Assembly (NCBI GenBank): GCA_051208045.1
Contig: JBPJFY010000020.1
Coordinates: 1-52,066, forward strand
Direction: 5' to 3'
DNA length: 52,066 bases
Origin: LZORAL124-50-18 sp051208045
Lineage (GTDB): Bacteria > Pseudomonadota > Gammaproteobacteria > Pseudomonadales > Oleiphilaceae
The position numbers were made by a program, and so were the translations under genes. Position 1 is the first letter of the stretch, and every line of letters begins with the position of its first letter. Below, piece by piece: positions 15,712 through 26,414 of the stretch. Under the pieces are notes generated by a model. That model was not told where the DNA came from. It searched no databases and saw only the letters and a program-made list of their open reading frames with translations.

Positions 15712-17604
15712 TTACGCATCCGACTCCAGCAACCGTTGAATACGCCGCCCAAGCCCACTGTAACGCACCGCTTCCCTGTGCACAGCTTTCCGCCAAATGG
15801 CTTCCGACGAAAACAGGGTCATTCGAGCCCGGGCACGCGTGATCCCCGTATACAGGAGCTGCCGACTGAGTAACTCAGCATCCTGCTCAGGCAGGACCAG
15901 GGCCACATGCCCAAATTCCGACCCCTGGGTTTTGTGAATAGTCATCGCATACACCGGCTCGACATTCGGCAGGCGCGCCAGACTGACCGAGCGGTACTGT
16001 TGTCTGCCTTGCGCATCACGCTCGGTTTCGAACCAGGCGACCAGTTTTCCTTCCGCATCCGGCCAGATCACGCCGACATCACCGTTGAACAGGCGCACCC
16101 CATAGTGGTTTTCGGTCACCATAATCGGTCGACCTTTGTAGTGCTTTCCGGGAGAGACACCGAACTGTTTCCGTCCTAAGGCAGTTTCGATTTCCCGGTT
16201 CAGGACATCAACCCCCCTTGGACCAACGCGCATAGGCGTCAGTATGCGAAAGGCGGCCAACCTTTGAAAGGCGGCATCCAGCGTCGTTGCTTTCAACACG
16301 GGCAGATAATGAGTGTCGGCCACCTCTGACAGCCAGGAAGATAACGCTCGGGTTTCGGGCAAGAGCACGACCTCCCCGTGTGGCTCACTACCACATTCAG
16401 CGTCAGCTATCCGTTCCGACAACCATGCCCAACTCCCCTCCCCATCACCGGCATAGACCCTGTTGGCGAGGTCGGCAATTTCTCCGGAGAATCGCCAGCT
16501 TTTCTTCAACCAGGCAACATGATCCGCTGAACCGGCCTCATCCGTCGGTAGATCAAATCCGGTTAACACTTTGATTTGCCGTGCCGACGGTTCCCGCACG
16601 GTGCCAGACTCCTCGCCCACCATCTCAGCCAGAATGTTGCCGACTTCCACAGAAGGCAGCTGGTTGGCATCCCCGAGCATGATCAGAGTGGTGTGAGGTG
16701 GCAATGCCCGCAGTATGCGACAGAGCATGGGTAAGTCAATCATGGAAACTTCATCAAGCAGCAACACATCGCAATGCAACGGGTGCTCCTCATGATAGCG
16801 GGGTTGGACCTGATCCGGCCGATACCCGAGCAGCCGATGTATCGTTTGGGCAGACTCTGGAATGCCGGCAACACGTTCCGCCGACAGGCCTGTTGCAAGT
16901 AAAGCGCTTTTTCCATGAGCGATGGATTCGTTCAAGCGCTGAGCCGCTTTTCCGGTAGGTGCCGCCATGCGAATACGGCTTGCCGGATTGAGCACAAGCA
17001 GGGCCAACAGCAACCGGGTTGCGGTGAAGGTTTTTCCGGTACCCGGGCCACCGGTGACGATACAGAGATCCCGCCCCAAAGCATTGGCGACGGCAATCTT
17101 CGATCCACTCTCCTGTAGAGACATTGCCTCTGGATAACACTGCTCTAACACCGCCTTTACCTGAGATAGCGCCTGATCGTTCAGTGCAGTAAAGTTGATT
17201 CGTGCAGCAAGGCGTGCCGCCACCTCGGTTTCATATTTCCAATATCGCCGCAGATAGAGCCGCTCGTCTTCCAGCACCACGGGCGAGACATTTTCCTGCA
17301 TGTAGGGTATCAGAACTCGCTGAAGCAGAGAGAGCAGTTCTGATTCTCCGGGAAAGACAAATCCATTCGCAGGCTCATTTCGGCTGTCATCGAAGGTTTG
17401 CCAGAACGGACGGTCGGCGATCACCGAGAGCGGCATACAGCTGTGGCCCTGCCGCTGGAAGTCGCTCAACGCCAGCAGCGTATGAAAGAACAGATCGTTC
17501 TCGCTCTCATGGTAATAGCCGGCAAGTTGCTGTGCGAGAAAAAAGTCGATAGCAGTCACGCCAGCGAGTTGAGACAGGCAATGATCAAAGTGCTGATAAC
17601 TCAT
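15712..17604 (-). CDS. recD: Exodeoxyribonuclease V alpha subunit RecD
   Basis: RecD, 630 residues, the 5'-3' helicase motor of RecBCD, which processes double-strand DNA ends up to Chi for recombination. Motifs: Walker A GGPGTGKTFTATRLL (about 190), Walker B VLLLDEVSMIDL (about 285) and the helicase motif YAMTIHKTQGSEF near the C-terminus. ATG overlaps the recB stop as ATGA. Last gene of recC-recB-recD. Length and motif set look complete. Confidence 0.95.
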   Translation of the reverse strand: MSYQHFDHCLSQLAGVTAIDFFLAQQLAGYYHESENDLFFHTLLALSDFQRQGHSCMPLSVIADRPFWQTFDDSRNEPANGFVFPGESELLSLLQRVLIPYMQENVSPVVLEDERLYLRRYWKYETEVAARLAARINFTALNDQALSQVKAVLEQCYPEAMSLQESGSKIAVANALGRDLCIVTGGPGTGKTFTATRLLLALLVLNPASRIRMAAPTGKAAQRLNESIAHGKSALLATGLSAERVAGIPESAQTIHRLLGYRPDQVQPRYHEEHPLHCDVLLLDEVSMIDLPMLCRILRALPPHTTLIMLGDANQLPSVEVGNILAEMVGEESGTVREPSARQIKVLTGFDLPTDEAGSADHVAWLKKSWRFSGEIADLANRVYAGDGEGSWAWLSERIADAECGSEPHGEVVLLPETRALSSWLSEVADTHYLPVLKATTLDAAFQRLAAFRILTPMRVGPRGVDVLNREIETALGRKQFGVSPGKHYKGRPIMVTENHYGVRLFNGDVGVIWPDAEGKLVAWFETERDAQGRQQYRSVSLARLPNVEPVYAMTIHKTQGSEFGHVALVLPEQDAELLSRQLLYTGITRARARMTLFSSEAIWRKAVHREAVRYSGLGRRIQRLLESDA

Positions 17605-20600
17605 CGCTCCCCCTGAAAAATTTGATCCATACGTTGCAGTAATCGGGCCTCCACCGAGCGGGCATATATCCCCCAGGGTTCCGGATTTTTGGGGTGCATG
17701 CCTCGGAGATAAAAGTAGTACACGCCCCCAAAATGCGATGCCGGGTCATAACGACCACCTAAGCGGCCTCGCAGATAACGGTGCACAGCAAGACTGTAGA
17801 GCAGATACTGAAGATCGTAGAGGCTATGTTGAACGCTCGCCTGCAATGCATCCGCCCCATAAGCACGGCAGTGGTTGCCTAACCAGGAGGATTTGTAGTC
17901 TGCAACGTAGTATTTTCCCTGCCATTCAAAAACCAGATCGATGAAACCATGCATCATACCTTCCAGCGTCTGCATATGCCCGGCTAATGTAACCTGTTGA
18001 CCCAGGCGATGGGCACTCAGTAAATCAGAAAGTGCCGACAGTGACACCTGATGCATAGGAAAGTAAAATTCCGCTTCCTTCAGCACCTGGTCCTGTGACA
18101 ACTGCCCCAGGGAAAACGGTTGCGCAGTTTGCCCGATGACGGGCACGGGCGTCGCCAACACTTCCTGCATCCAGGCTTGCAACGCGCCGGGGTCCTCCAC
18201 CCAGTCCCCATGGCGCAACACAGACACATTGAGCACAGACTCCCACTCGGGCTGCTGAAAGTGAATGTGCTCCAGAATATCGTGCAGCAAGTCACCGGTT
18301 TTCGCCCCCTTAGGCATCAGGAAGCGCAAAGGTAATGACGCAGTCTCATCCCTATCGAACGCTCCCGTATCCACACCCTCCTCATCACGGTCTTTTTGCA
18401 CCTGTTTTTCCGTGCCGACCGATTGCCGACTCAGCATGGAGTAGCTCGCCAATTGCCATTGATCATTGACGGATTGAGTAAGCATTGCCGGGCGTATTTC
18501 GTCGGCAGAATCGCTCTGGGTAGTGCGCCTCGGTAACTCCGTCTCACTGGTGATGGTCAACAAACTGCAACAGTTGCCGGAGGTCTCAACCACCTGTTGA
18601 AGTGCACTTTGCCAATCGGAAGAGGCACTGCCGGAGAGACCCAACGTGCGTCCCAGCCCGGAACAACGCCCTTCCCCGTACGGAGACACACCAACATAGC
18701 AACGGTGCGAGGCGCGAGTGACCGCCACGTAGAACAGGCGTATCCCTTCGGCGTCACCTTCTTCCCGGGCAAGTTGGGCCGCCAGGTCGGTTTCCCCCAT
18801 TTGATAGACCAGATCAGCCGTTTCCGGCTGATGATATTTGAAGAATTCCGCATCACGCACCGGATCACTATAGAACGATGCAAACGGGACAAAGACGACG
18901 GGATATTCCAGCCCTTTCGAACCATGCATGGTGACCACACGGATCAAATTGGCGTCACTTTCCAGACGCTGCTCGCTTTCCGATTGCTGCACCGATGCGC
19001 TCCGTTGATCCTGATACCATTTTAGCAACTGAGCGGGTTGACGATATCGTCGTGCGGCCTGCTGTAAGAGTTCAAACAAATGAAGGTAGTTTGTCAGCGC
19101 TCGCTCGTGGTGCGCCGGCTCAGGCCGGTACTTGTCGTGCAGTAGCTGCATGAGCATCGCCAGACACCCCTGGCTGCGCCATACCTCCCGCAATAGCACC
19201 GCTTCTGATTTCACCCACTCCCAGGCATCTTCACTGCTCAGCCCACACCATTCGGGTTGAGGGTGTGAAGCATTAACATCCTCGTGATCTTCCATAGAGT
19301 GTTCCGGCAGGACATCCCGCACATGGGCAATCAGGCGCGCATCCGCTCCCCAGAGCGGTGTAGCTAACGCCCTCAGGAGAGCAGAATCATTCTCATAGTC
19401 CATGATGCCATCCAACACCCGGCTGAGAGCCGCTGCTTCCTCACTTTGAAAGATCTGTGTCCGGTCACTCAGATACACACTGGGATAGCCAGCCTGCCGA
19501 AGGGCGTTCTGCATAGTTTCGGCTTCCTTGCCGCTTCGCACCAGTATCGCGATGTCACGCTCCTCCAGCGACCTATCGCCAAGTGTTGCCTCATTCAAGA
19601 GACGATGAATTTCTGCCACTGACCATCGTGTCATGCCATCCACCCAGTCCTCTTTGGTCGGATTACCGGCATTCCTGCCTTGGCCGGAAGGATGCTGAAT
19701 GTCTGGTAGCCAGCAAAATGTCATGCCACTGCGGTTCGGCACAGCATCCACCAGCGGAATTCTTGCCGCTTTCGCATGCGGGCTGAAGTGTATCCAGTCA
19801 TACGTGATGCCATAACCAAAAACCCGGTCAGAGGGCACCCCGGCGCGCTCCCCGCCAAAAAACAAGCGATTGTAACCGTCCACCACATTGTCAAGTGACC
19901 GCCAGTTGGTCTCCATATACCACTGATAATCCGCGCTGTTTCGTGCTGACAGATAGGCAAAAATATCACCCCCCCGAAAACTGTAGATTGCCTGTTTCGG
20001 GTCCCCAATCATAAACAGACCATGCTCAGGGTGCCCCTGAGGGTATAACGCATCAAAGATACGAAATTGACAGTCATCGGTATCCTGAAATTCATCCACG
20101 AGCGCGACCGGATATTGCCTTCGCAGCAGATTGGCCAATACATCACCTTGCTCATGACGCAACCGGTCCGCAAGCAGGTGAATCAAATCATTGAAATCCA
20201 GTTGTTGAGCACGCTCTTTTTCCGCGAGAAAGGATTGGCGGATCGTCAGCAATCCCTCAGCGACAAATTGGTAGGCGGGCAAGGCCGCCAGCACCTTGGC
20301 CGACCGTTCCCGCGCCCGTTTAAACCAGTCATTAACGTCATTGCGTAGGTCTTTGAACTCCTGGAGTGCCTCGGCAATCTGAGTCTTTCCACGATAGCGA
20401 TTACCGTTCACAAATTCACCGGCCGCTTTCGGACATTCCGTCGGTTCGTCGCTGTCGAGCCAGGCCATCAGCGCTGCCCACTCGGCCTCGCGATTGGCTT
20501 TGTCTTTTTTCCGGTTGTCGACCAACTCAGCAAAGAGCATCGCCTGGTGCGCTAACAGGTGCGTTTTGGTGCGTTGTAAACGGGGTACAAACGCCTGATC

Positions 20601-21275
20601 AAAATACGTCTGCTGAGTCTGCGCCTGAATGCTTTCATAGGCAGCTTCGGACAGCACGACCACGCCCTGCGCCTCCCCAACCAGTTTGCCAAACGCACCC
20701 AACCATTTGTCGGGTGTCTCCCAGCCTGCCTCGGCCAGCAGGCGAAAACGGGCTTCATCCTGCGCCACCCGCCGAAACCAATCCCGCACGGCTTCCTGCA
20801 AAACGCCTGTCGTGTCGGCCTCCATCGTCAGTGCCATGGGCAAACCACTGGCAAAAGCTTCACGCGTCAATACGCGACTGCAGAAACCATGAATGGTGAA
20901 TATGGCCGCTTCGTCCATATCCAGCAACGCCCGTTTGAGCCAGAGTTTACCTTCTACCGGGTCGACGTTGGCCTTCAATTGCGCCACGTTGGGGTGATCC
21001 GTGGGATCATCCCAGCACCCACAGGCTACTCGCACTTCTTCTTCGATTCGACCACGAAGTTCTTCTGTCGCCGCTTTGGTGAAGGTCATCACGAGAATCT
21101 GTTGAACCGTCAGCGCTTTCTCCAGCAAAAGCCGCAGGTACAGTTTGGTGATGTTGTAGGTTTTACCGGTACCGGCACTCGCCTCAATCAGGTGTCTGCC
21201 ATTGAGCGGGAGAGTGAACAGACCTTCCTGAAGATTCCTTTTCATAGCGGGCGCATTCGCGTGCATTGTGCTCAT
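17601..21275 (-). CDS. recB: Exodeoxyribonuclease V beta subunit RecB
   Basis: RecB, 1224 residues. The N-terminal SF1A 3'-5' helicase has Walker A EASAGTGKTYN, LVDEFQDTDDCQ (motif II) and VVTMHGSKGLEYPVVF (motif V). The C-terminal nuclease domain carries GFIDLVFEWQGKYYVADYKS, the Asp and Asp-Tyr-Lys active site that cuts DNA and loads RecA after Chi. ATG overlaps the recC stop as ATGA. Arranged with recC upstream and recD downstream, all overlapping, as expected for stoichiometric assembly of the complex. Confidence 0.95.
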   Translation of the reverse strand: MSTMHANAPAMKRNLQEGLFTLPLNGRHLIEASAGTGKTYNITKLYLRLLLEKALTVQQILVMTFTKAATEELRGRIEEEVRVACGCWDDPTDHPNVAQLKANVDPVEGKLWLKRALLDMDEAAIFTIHGFCSRVLTREAFASGLPMALTMEADTTGVLQEAVRDWFRRVAQDEARFRLLAEAGWETPDKWLGAFGKLVGEAQGVVVLSEAAYESIQAQTQQTYFDQAFVPRLQRTKTHLLAHQAMLFAELVDNRKKDKANREAEWAALMAWLDSDEPTECPKAAGEFVNGNRYRGKTQIAEALQEFKDLRNDVNDWFKRARERSAKVLAALPAYQFVAEGLLTIRQSFLAEKERAQQLDFNDLIHLLADRLRHEQGDVLANLLRRQYPVALVDEFQDTDDCQFRIFDALYPQGHPEHGLFMIGDPKQAIYSFRGGDIFAYLSARNSADYQWYMETNWRSLDNVVDGYNRLFFGGERAGVPSDRVFGYGITYDWIHFSPHAKAARIPLVDAVPNRSGMTFCWLPDIQHPSGQGRNAGNPTKEDWVDGMTRWSVAEIHRLLNEATLGDRSLEERDIAILVRSGKEAETMQNALRQAGYPSVYLSDRTQIFQSEEAAALSRVLDGIMDYENDSALLRALATPLWGADARLIAHVRDVLPEHSMEDHEDVNASHPQPEWCGLSSEDAWEWVKSEAVLLREVWRSQGCLAMLMQLLHDKYRPEPAHHERALTNYLHLFELLQQAARRYRQPAQLLKWYQDQRSASVQQSESEQRLESDANLIRVVTMHGSKGLEYPVVFVPFASFYSDPVRDAEFFKYHQPETADLVYQMGETDLAAQLAREEGDAEGIRLFYVAVTRASHRCYVGVSPYGEGRCSGLGRTLGLSGSASSDWQSALQQVVETSGNCCSLLTITSETELPRRTTQSDSADEIRPAMLTQSVNDQWQLASYSMLSRQSVGTEKQVQKDRDEEGVDTGAFDRDETASLPLRFLMPKGAKTGDLLHDILEHIHFQQPEWESVLNVSVLRHGDWVEDPGALQAWMQEVLATPVPVIGQTAQPFSLGQLSQDQVLKEAEFYFPMHQVSLSALSDLLSAHRLGQQVTLAGHMQTLEGMMHGFIDLVFEWQGKYYVADYKSSWLGNHCRAYGADALQASVQHSLYDLQYLLYSLAVHRYLRGRLGGRYDPASHFGGVYYFYLRGMHPKNPEPWGIYARSVEARLLQRMDQIFQGER

Positions 21276-24200
21276 ACGATGTCCCTCACCTTAATTTCCG
21301 CAACGCTGAGCGCATCCTCTATCGCCATGGACGCATATAACCGTTGCACTCGCTGAGCGTCCGCCACCGAGAAGGTGTACTGTTTGCCAAAAAACCACTC
21401 AAAATAGGGATCGCCTTCAAATGCGCCTGCCCAGGCCTGCTGCCAGCCAGGCTGACCATCTTCAGGCTGCGCGAGTGCATTGGCTCGTATGTGCAATACA
21501 CTGGGGGTATTCGCTCCCGCCAACCAGTGCTCCACCAGGCACCTGAGCTGAGCCGCTGCATCACCCTGTCGGCAATAGCGCGCATGTCTGACTTTATCGA
21601 ACGCTTTACCATAGGTCAGCATGTGTGTTTCCTCTGGCGTTCGGGTGTGTTGTGTCTGCTCTGCAGCGGCCTGCACGACAAGGTGGTAGAGCCAATGCCT
21701 GAGCTCATCTTTCGGTGTTACCTTGGCTGGCCGCGTTAACAGCGCACCACCCGCCCCTGCCAGTCGGCTGACTTCTGCATAAAGCGTCACGCCCGCCACC
21801 TGTACTTCCAGTCGAGCCTGTTCGATGCCCTGTGACGCCGGACAGCAGTGTTGGATGGCCTGGAGCAGAACACGGGCTTCGTTGGCCAGTTCTTCAATAG
21901 TCGAATCCGTGACCGGAGTTTCCGGCACATGACCACTGGCCTTAATGCGCTCGACAAGCGGGGTGATTTCTTCCCCGGCTGAAATCTGCGCCATCAGCGA
22001 TTGGCGGAGTGTGTAACGCTGCAGCGTATCCAAGTCGAAGGGTTCCGTGTCCGAGTAACTAATGCCCTCATCGGTCAACGTGACACCAAGGCGTGTGGTT
22101 GCCAACCATTTCAACGGATCGTCATAAAAGCGAATCAACTCGTCGATATTGACCGGGTCTTCCGGCAAAGGGAATGGCATCAGAGTAAAGCGGTTGTTGA
22201 TGAGCGTGGCAGGCTGCGCAAATCGAGCCCAACGCGCATCAAAACTCGCACGCGGTCCCCGGAAATTATCGGAGCTAAACGGTTGCAATGGCTGCTGCAC
22301 CACATAACGGCGATCCGGTGACCAGCCATACCCCTGTTCCAGATAGGTCATCAGTTCGGTCAACACCAAACTGGGCTGACGAATTTCGTTATTCCGGCTT
22401 GAACGCCCCAGATAGCTAAGATAGAGGCGCTCACGGGCAGAAATCAGCGTTTCCAGAAAAAGGTAGCGGTCATCGGAACGACGGGACCGATCACCCGGCA
22501 TCAGGGTATCCTGGCTGAGCAGATCAAAGCTCACCGGATTTTCCTGCCGGGGAAATTCGCCATTGTTTAAACCCAGCATGGCGATGATACGAAACGGAAT
22601 ACTGCGCATGGGCATCATGGAACAAAACGTCACCTGCCCGGTCATGAAATGGTTCCCCGTGTCCGGTCGGGAGAATTGCCGGGAAAACCACTCCCGCACG
22701 ACGGCCAGTTCCACCGGCGCATCAAAGTTTGCCAGAAGCGTGTCTGAAGCCAGCTGGTCAATCGCCGTCACAATGACATGATGGGAGGATTGCTCTTCCG
22801 GGGTAACGCAAAACAGAGACTCCAGCAGACCACTCAAGAGGTGCTGCCACTCACTGGGCGTGCGGGCCTGAGTGAGTTCTCGGGTATAAAACTGCAGTTT
22901 CTCCAACAACAGGAATGTGTTGCCCAATAACCCCGCCGCCTGCCCCTCCACATGAGGGAGCGTGAGCCTTCCAGCCAATACGGTTTCCTGATCGCCCCAG
23001 GCATACCCCAGGAGCAGCCGCTCCAGACCCCATTGCCAGGTATAGGTATCGCTGGCATCTGTCAGATTAGCCAGCCGCTGTTTGTGCGGCGCATTCAATC
23101 CCCAATGCACAGCCGCATCTCTTAACCACCACTCAATCGTCTCCAGACTGTCTACATCCAGCCCGAATCGCTGCTGAATGGCGGGTATACGCAGGTAATC
23201 CAGTATCTGACTCACCTCAAAGCGACTGTCAGGTAAAGCCAATAGATCCAGAAAGGCGGCCACCAGCGGCTCTTCTTCCAACAACACCCGGTCTGCGATG
23301 GAACAGGGCAAACGCGGTGGCTCTCCCTGCTCCTGGGCTTGCCAGGGGCGGCGAAACACGGCGTCCACATAGGGCGCGTAGGTTTCAATATCCGGGCACA
23401 TAACCAAGATATCGCCAGGCGTTAAAGTCGTATCTTCGTTAAAGCAGTGCAGCAGATAGTCGTGCAGGGCCTGTATTTCCCGAAGCGTATTGTGTGCACT
23501 GGAAATCACGATGGACTCGTCCATGGCGATGGCTTCCTTCGACGGCCGGATTGCATTGCGCAACGTTAAAATATCCTGCTGCACACGCTGCAACACGGTC
23601 GGCGTACGATCGATGGGCTCCTCAGCATGCAATGGTCGGTCATCCACATCGAACGCGCTGATTTCCGCACTCGCCACCTCCTGCAACCGACTAAAAAACC
23701 GCTTTCCCTGTTGACCCAGGTTCGCAAGCAGCGGATTGGTCGCCTCACTGTGCTCATCCAGTGTCAGCCAGGTTTGCCACTGTTCAGTGCGCGTCTTGGC
23801 TTTATCCGAAATCAAATCCCCCCAATACGCCACGCAGGGGTTCAGGTGAAACAAATGCACTTGCGTCTGTTTGCTGAGTTCTGCAAAAAATCGCAGTGTC
23901 GGTTCAGGCAAGGTGTTCAGGCCAAAGAGGATCACGTGAGGCGGCAGCGCATAGCGACTTGCTGCCAGTTGTTTCGTTAATTGATTTTGCAGATAAACGG
24001 GATGCACATTCGGCTGACCCGCGAACTCCTCGCTCACCAGCTGCTGCCAGATCAATCGTTGCCAGGGCTCATCGTCCGACGCCAAGGCAGGATTCCCGGC
24101 ATCCCAGGCACCAATCCACTCATCTCGATACTTGATGTATTGCTCGAACAACGACGCCAGTTTTGCCGCCAGTTGGTACCGCTTGCGTGGATTCCCTCGC

Positions 24201-24565
24201 CCATCGTCATCCCGCCAGTAGCGCGTGGGTCTCTCCGCCGCAGGCTGACACATGAATTCATCGCTGGCGAGAATTCGCTCAATCCGCCACACCAGTATGG
24301 ATTCGCCATAGGTGGAAACCTGGGGGACAGGCTCTTTCAAGAGGTTTCTGGCGATATCCCAGACAAAGCCGGCGGGCATTTGAAACTGCAGATTCATTGC
24401 GATGCCCGCTTCCTCCGCCAGCTTCATCTGCAGCCAATGTCGAATACCATGACTTTCAACAATCACCCGGTGCGGCGCGAGCACACTGCCCGCTTGCTCA
24501 CGCAGCAGGGCAAACAGCAGACTGGCCAGATATTCCAATCGATTGGAAGGGTAAACAGTAAACAC
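21272..24565 (-). CDS. recC: Exodeoxyribonuclease V gamma subunit RecC
   Basis: RecC, 1097 residues, the subunit that recognises Chi and splits the strands in RecBCD. It resembles an inactivated helicase-nuclease: FTVYPSNRLEYLA at the start and VILFGLNTLPEPTLRFF and ILVMCPDIETYAPY further on are typical RecC segments. The start is GTG at 24565 with AAGGAG eight bases upstream. First gene of the operon. Unlike enteric bacteria, no ptrA lies between recC and recB. Confidence 0.95.
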   Translation of the reverse strand: MFTVYPSNRLEYLASLLFALLREQAGSVLAPHRVIVESHGIRHWLQMKLAEEAGIAMNLQFQMPAGFVWDIARNLLKEPVPQVSTYGESILVWRIERILASDEFMCQPAAERPTRYWRDDDGRGNPRKRYQLAAKLASLFEQYIKYRDEWIGAWDAGNPALASDDEPWQRLIWQQLVSEEFAGQPNVHPVYLQNQLTKQLAASRYALPPHVILFGLNTLPEPTLRFFAELSKQTQVHLFHLNPCVAYWGDLISDKAKTRTEQWQTWLTLDEHSEATNPLLANLGQQGKRFFSRLQEVASAEISAFDVDDRPLHAEEPIDRTPTVLQRVQQDILTLRNAIRPSKEAIAMDESIVISSAHNTLREIQALHDYLLHCFNEDTTLTPGDILVMCPDIETYAPYVDAVFRRPWQAQEQGEPPRLPCSIADRVLLEEEPLVAAFLDLLALPDSRFEVSQILDYLRIPAIQQRFGLDVDSLETIEWWLRDAAVHWGLNAPHKQRLANLTDASDTYTWQWGLERLLLGYAWGDQETVLAGRLTLPHVEGQAAGLLGNTFLLLEKLQFYTRELTQARTPSEWQHLLSGLLESLFCVTPEEQSSHHVIVTAIDQLASDTLLANFDAPVELAVVREWFSRQFSRPDTGNHFMTGQVTFCSMMPMRSIPFRIIAMLGLNNGEFPRQENPVSFDLLSQDTLMPGDRSRRSDDRYLFLETLISARERLYLSYLGRSSRNNEIRQPSLVLTELMTYLEQGYGWSPDRRYVVQQPLQPFSSDNFRGPRASFDARWARFAQPATLINNRFTLMPFPLPEDPVNIDELIRFYDDPLKWLATTRLGVTLTDEGISYSDTEPFDLDTLQRYTLRQSLMAQISAGEEITPLVERIKASGHVPETPVTDSTIEELANEARVLLQAIQHCCPASQGIEQARLEVQVAGVTLYAEVSRLAGAGGALLTRPAKVTPKDELRHWLYHLVVQAAAEQTQHTRTPEETHMLTYGKAFDKVRHARYCRQGDAAAQLRCLVEHWLAGANTPSVLHIRANALAQPEDGQPGWQQAWAGAFEGDPYFEWFFGKQYTFSVADAQRVQRLYASMAIEDALSVAEIKVRDIV

Positions 24566-24799
24566 GGCGCGGGCTCCTTATTCATGCCGATCTGGGACGC
24601 ATTATCACATTCTACCTCGGCGAAAAGACAAAAATCGTCGCGTTCAGAGTGAGCGTTCCTTGCAGCTTAACTTTTACGGCCACCTGATTTTGTCTCAACG
24701 CCCGCAATCAGGCGCAAATTCGTTGAAGTCCCAATTGTAGGCTAGAGTATAGGGAACGGCTTTGTATTCTCAAACCCTGCGTATTGAATACCGGTGACC

Positions 24800-26374
24800 A
24801 TGAAGCTAAAAACCTTTGCTTTCCTGTACTCCTTTTTTTTCATGCTGCTGCTCAGCGTGGTCTTATTGGTGTACCGGGAGTACGGTTCACTTCCTCAGAT
24901 CAAGCAGGCACTCGAGGCGTTTCAAAAACGCGAGCTCTCCACGTTGAATCTCGCCTTTGAAGAGCAAATCAACTTTCTCAAAACCATCAACTACGATTAT
25001 GCCGTGTGGACCGACTCGTTCGAGTTTATGCATGAATTTGATCAAACCTACCTGGATGACAACTACTTGCAGGATACCTTCGTTTCGCTGAAAATCGATG
25101 GAGTGATTCTCTACGATGCGGAAGGAAGCATCGTCTGGCACCGCGGTCACGATTACACAAATGGCGACGCCATCGACTGGCCGGCAACGACAAGGGAACT
25201 GCGCACGGGCACCGCCGTGCTTCCGGGGATCAGCAGAGATGACAAGGTACAACAGGCGTCGGGATTCGTCGGGTCACGCGCGGGCGTGATTACCTATGCG
25301 GCGACCGAAATACGCAATTCGGACCGAAGTGGCGACACGCCGGGCTTTCTGCTGTTTGTTCGTAAAATTCGGCCAGATTTAATTCAGCGCGTTGCCACCA
25401 TTTCGCAAATGCGCATTGAAGCCTCGGATGTCGCACCGGCACACCTGAATGAAGCACTCCCGCTTTCTGCGCTCCTCGGCAACGAAAGCTACCGCACCTC
25501 CCGAATTCGCTACCTTCAGGATGACACCGGCAAACCGGTGCTCTGGATGACGATCCACCACGACATCACCGAGCTGCCAAAGCTGTTCGATCAGCGCACG
25601 CTCGTGAGTCTGGCTATTTTAACCGGCATACCGTTTCTGTTTATGCTTTTTGTGAGCACGCATTTGGTGAAGCCCATCGTGGACACGGAAAACCACATCA
25701 AGCTCATGGTGAAATCCCGAAAACTCATCGAAATCAAACGAAAATTCAGAATCAGCGAGGTGAAAGATCTCGTTCTTCACTTCAATAACCTCATTCTCCG
25801 GCTCAAAGCCTATCATGCGAGTCTGGAGGCCATGTCCGTGACAGACCAACTAACCGGCATACCCAATCGACGCGCCTATGAACAATTTGCCTTCCGCGCG
25901 TGGAACCGAATGCAGCGCAGAAAAACCCCGTTGGCCATGATTCTGTGTGATGTCGATTTTTTCAAAAAGTATAATGACTCGGCAGGTCATGCCGAAGGTG
26001 ATCGCGTACTTCTGGCCGTTGCCCAGGCATTGCACAATAAAATCAACCGGGCAGACGATTTGGTCGCGCGCTATGGGGGCGAAGAATTCATCCTCGTGTT
26101 GGAAAACAGCTCGATGGACAATCTGACGGCGGTCTGCCACCTCATTCATCAGGCGATTGAAAATCTGGCGATCCCGCATCCCACGTCTGACACCGCTGAT
26201 CGGGTCACCATCAGTGTGGGCGCAGCCTTGTTCGACGACTTTTCTTCGATTCCCTTGAAAGAAAACCACGAATTTCTGGTGCGGCAAGCCGATCGAGCAC
26301 TCTATCAGGCCAAGGCCGATGGCAGAAACTGTTGCCGCATCTATCAACGCTCAGGGCAGTTTCTGGCACTCTAG
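24800..26374 (+). CDS. CHASE4-GGDEF diguanylate cyclase
   Basis: A 524-residue inner-membrane enzyme that makes cyclic di-GMP. A membrane segment at about 5-25 and another at about 268-290 enclose a periplasmic CHASE4-type sensor (NYDYAVWTDSFEFM). A linker leads to the GGDEF domain with active-site GGEEF at about 426-430. The inhibitory site RADD (about 417-420), exactly five residues upstream, is intact, so product inhibition is expected. No EAL domain. ATG 24800 with GGTGA upstream is preferred to the GTG at 24794. The signal sensed is unknown. Single gene, convergent with the glycosidase-like gene. Confidence 0.93.
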   Translation: MKLKTFAFLYSFFFMLLLSVVLLVYREYGSLPQIKQALEAFQKRELSTLNLAFEEQINFLKTINYDYAVWTDSFEFMHEFDQTYLDDNYLQDTFVSLKIDGVILYDAEGSIVWHRGHDYTNGDAIDWPATTRELRTGTAVLPGISRDDKVQQASGFVGSRAGVITYAATEIRNSDRSGDTPGFLLFVRKIRPDLIQRVATISQMRIEASDVAPAHLNEALPLSALLGNESYRTSRIRYLQDDTGKPVLWMTIHHDITELPKLFDQRTLVSLAILTGIPFLFMLFVSTHLVKPIVDTENHIKLMVKSRKLIEIKRKFRISEVKDLVLHFNNLILRLKAYHASLEAMSVTDQLTGIPNRRAYEQFAFRAWNRMQRRKTPLAMILCDVDFFKKYNDSAGHAEGDRVLLAVAQALHNKINRADDLVARYGGEEFILVLENSSMDNLTAVCHLIHQAIENLAIPHPTSDTADRVTISVGAALFDDFSSIPLKENHEFLVRQADRALYQAKADGRNCCRIYQRSGQFLAL

Positions 26375-26414
26375 TGGTACCTCCTGATCTACATCCTTAC
26401 CGGGTCACCGTTTA